NCBI GenBank assembly: GCA_964537285.1
Contig: CAZHZT010000042.1
Location: 1-38,875 of the forward strand
Length of the DNA: 38,875 nt
Reading direction: 5' to 3'
Origin: CAZHZT01 sp964537285
GTDB lineage: Bacteria; Bacteroidota; Bacteroidia; Chitinophagales; Saprospiraceae
The position numbers and the translations under genes were made by a program. Positions 38,866 through 38,875 of the stretch are shown piece by piece; within the stretch, counting starts at the first letter, position 1, and every line of letters begins with the position of its first letter. The notes beneath the pieces were generated by a model that was given only the letters and a program-made list of their open reading frames with translations, was not told where the DNA came from and ran no database searches.

Positions 38866-38875
38866 GGCAGCCTAA

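Overview
The window looks like a chromosomal segment of a Bacteroidota bacterium, most likely from the Saprospiria/Chitinophagia side. The pointers are a PorW/SprE-type lipoprotein of the type IX secretion system (T9SS), two proteins ending in T9SS type A sorting domains, OmpH/Skp, a DUF4175 coiled-coil protein, start regions without clear Shine-Dalgarno sequences, and several TAnnTTTG -7 boxes. No rRNA or tRNA gene was recognised. One 100-N assembly gap (9655-9754) lies inside a tandem repeat.

Layout. 1-9570 is mostly housekeeping: an MscS channel, a small lipoprotein, MetF, a two-helix membrane protein, an Upf1-like helicase, a DnaQ-type exonuclease, a very short T9SS-tail protein and an ABC ATPase. 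9590-18400 is an accessory island with all genes on the minus strand. In transcription order it holds a variable FGE-fold protein, an HRDC protein, a reverse transcriptase, a template repeat, a second variable FGE-fold protein, an LRR-Roc-COR-EAD-CHAT protease and a bacterial gasdermin. 18500-38600 is core-like again: OmpH, an AhpD-like protein, an outer-membrane protein, PorW/SprE, an M23 peptidase, a HAD phosphatase, a small Tic20-like membrane protein, methylmalonyl-CoA mutase with YbeY and an RsbW-like kinase, DUF4175, a PhoD-like phosphatase, a SMI1/pentapeptide protein, YqeY, a thioredoxin and RsmA/KsgA.

The main discovery is the island. One half is a probable gasdermin cell-death module: a 1094-residue Roco-type protein (LRR sensor, Roc GTPase with G1, DFGGQ and NKID motifs, COR, EAD-like adaptor, CHAT protease with His963/Cys1012) directly upstream of a 265-residue bacterial gasdermin. 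The other half is a complete diversity-generating retroelement (DGR): RT, HRDC accessory protein, one 132-bp template repeat (TR) and two 132-bp variable repeats (VR) at the 3' ends of two paralogous target genes. Hand alignment shows 14 of 14 TR/VR2 differences and 19 of 20 TR/VR1 differences at template adenines. I infer, without proof, that the diversified FGE-fold proteins may act as changeable recognition factors for the protease-gasdermin module.

The window is also rich in small non-coding repeats: heptamer arrays at gene 3' ends, MITE-like palindromes in several copies (one of which forms the stop codon of the CHAT gene), a 41-bp tandem palindrome array, nested palindromic elements, and long perfect inverted repeats that probably terminate transcription.
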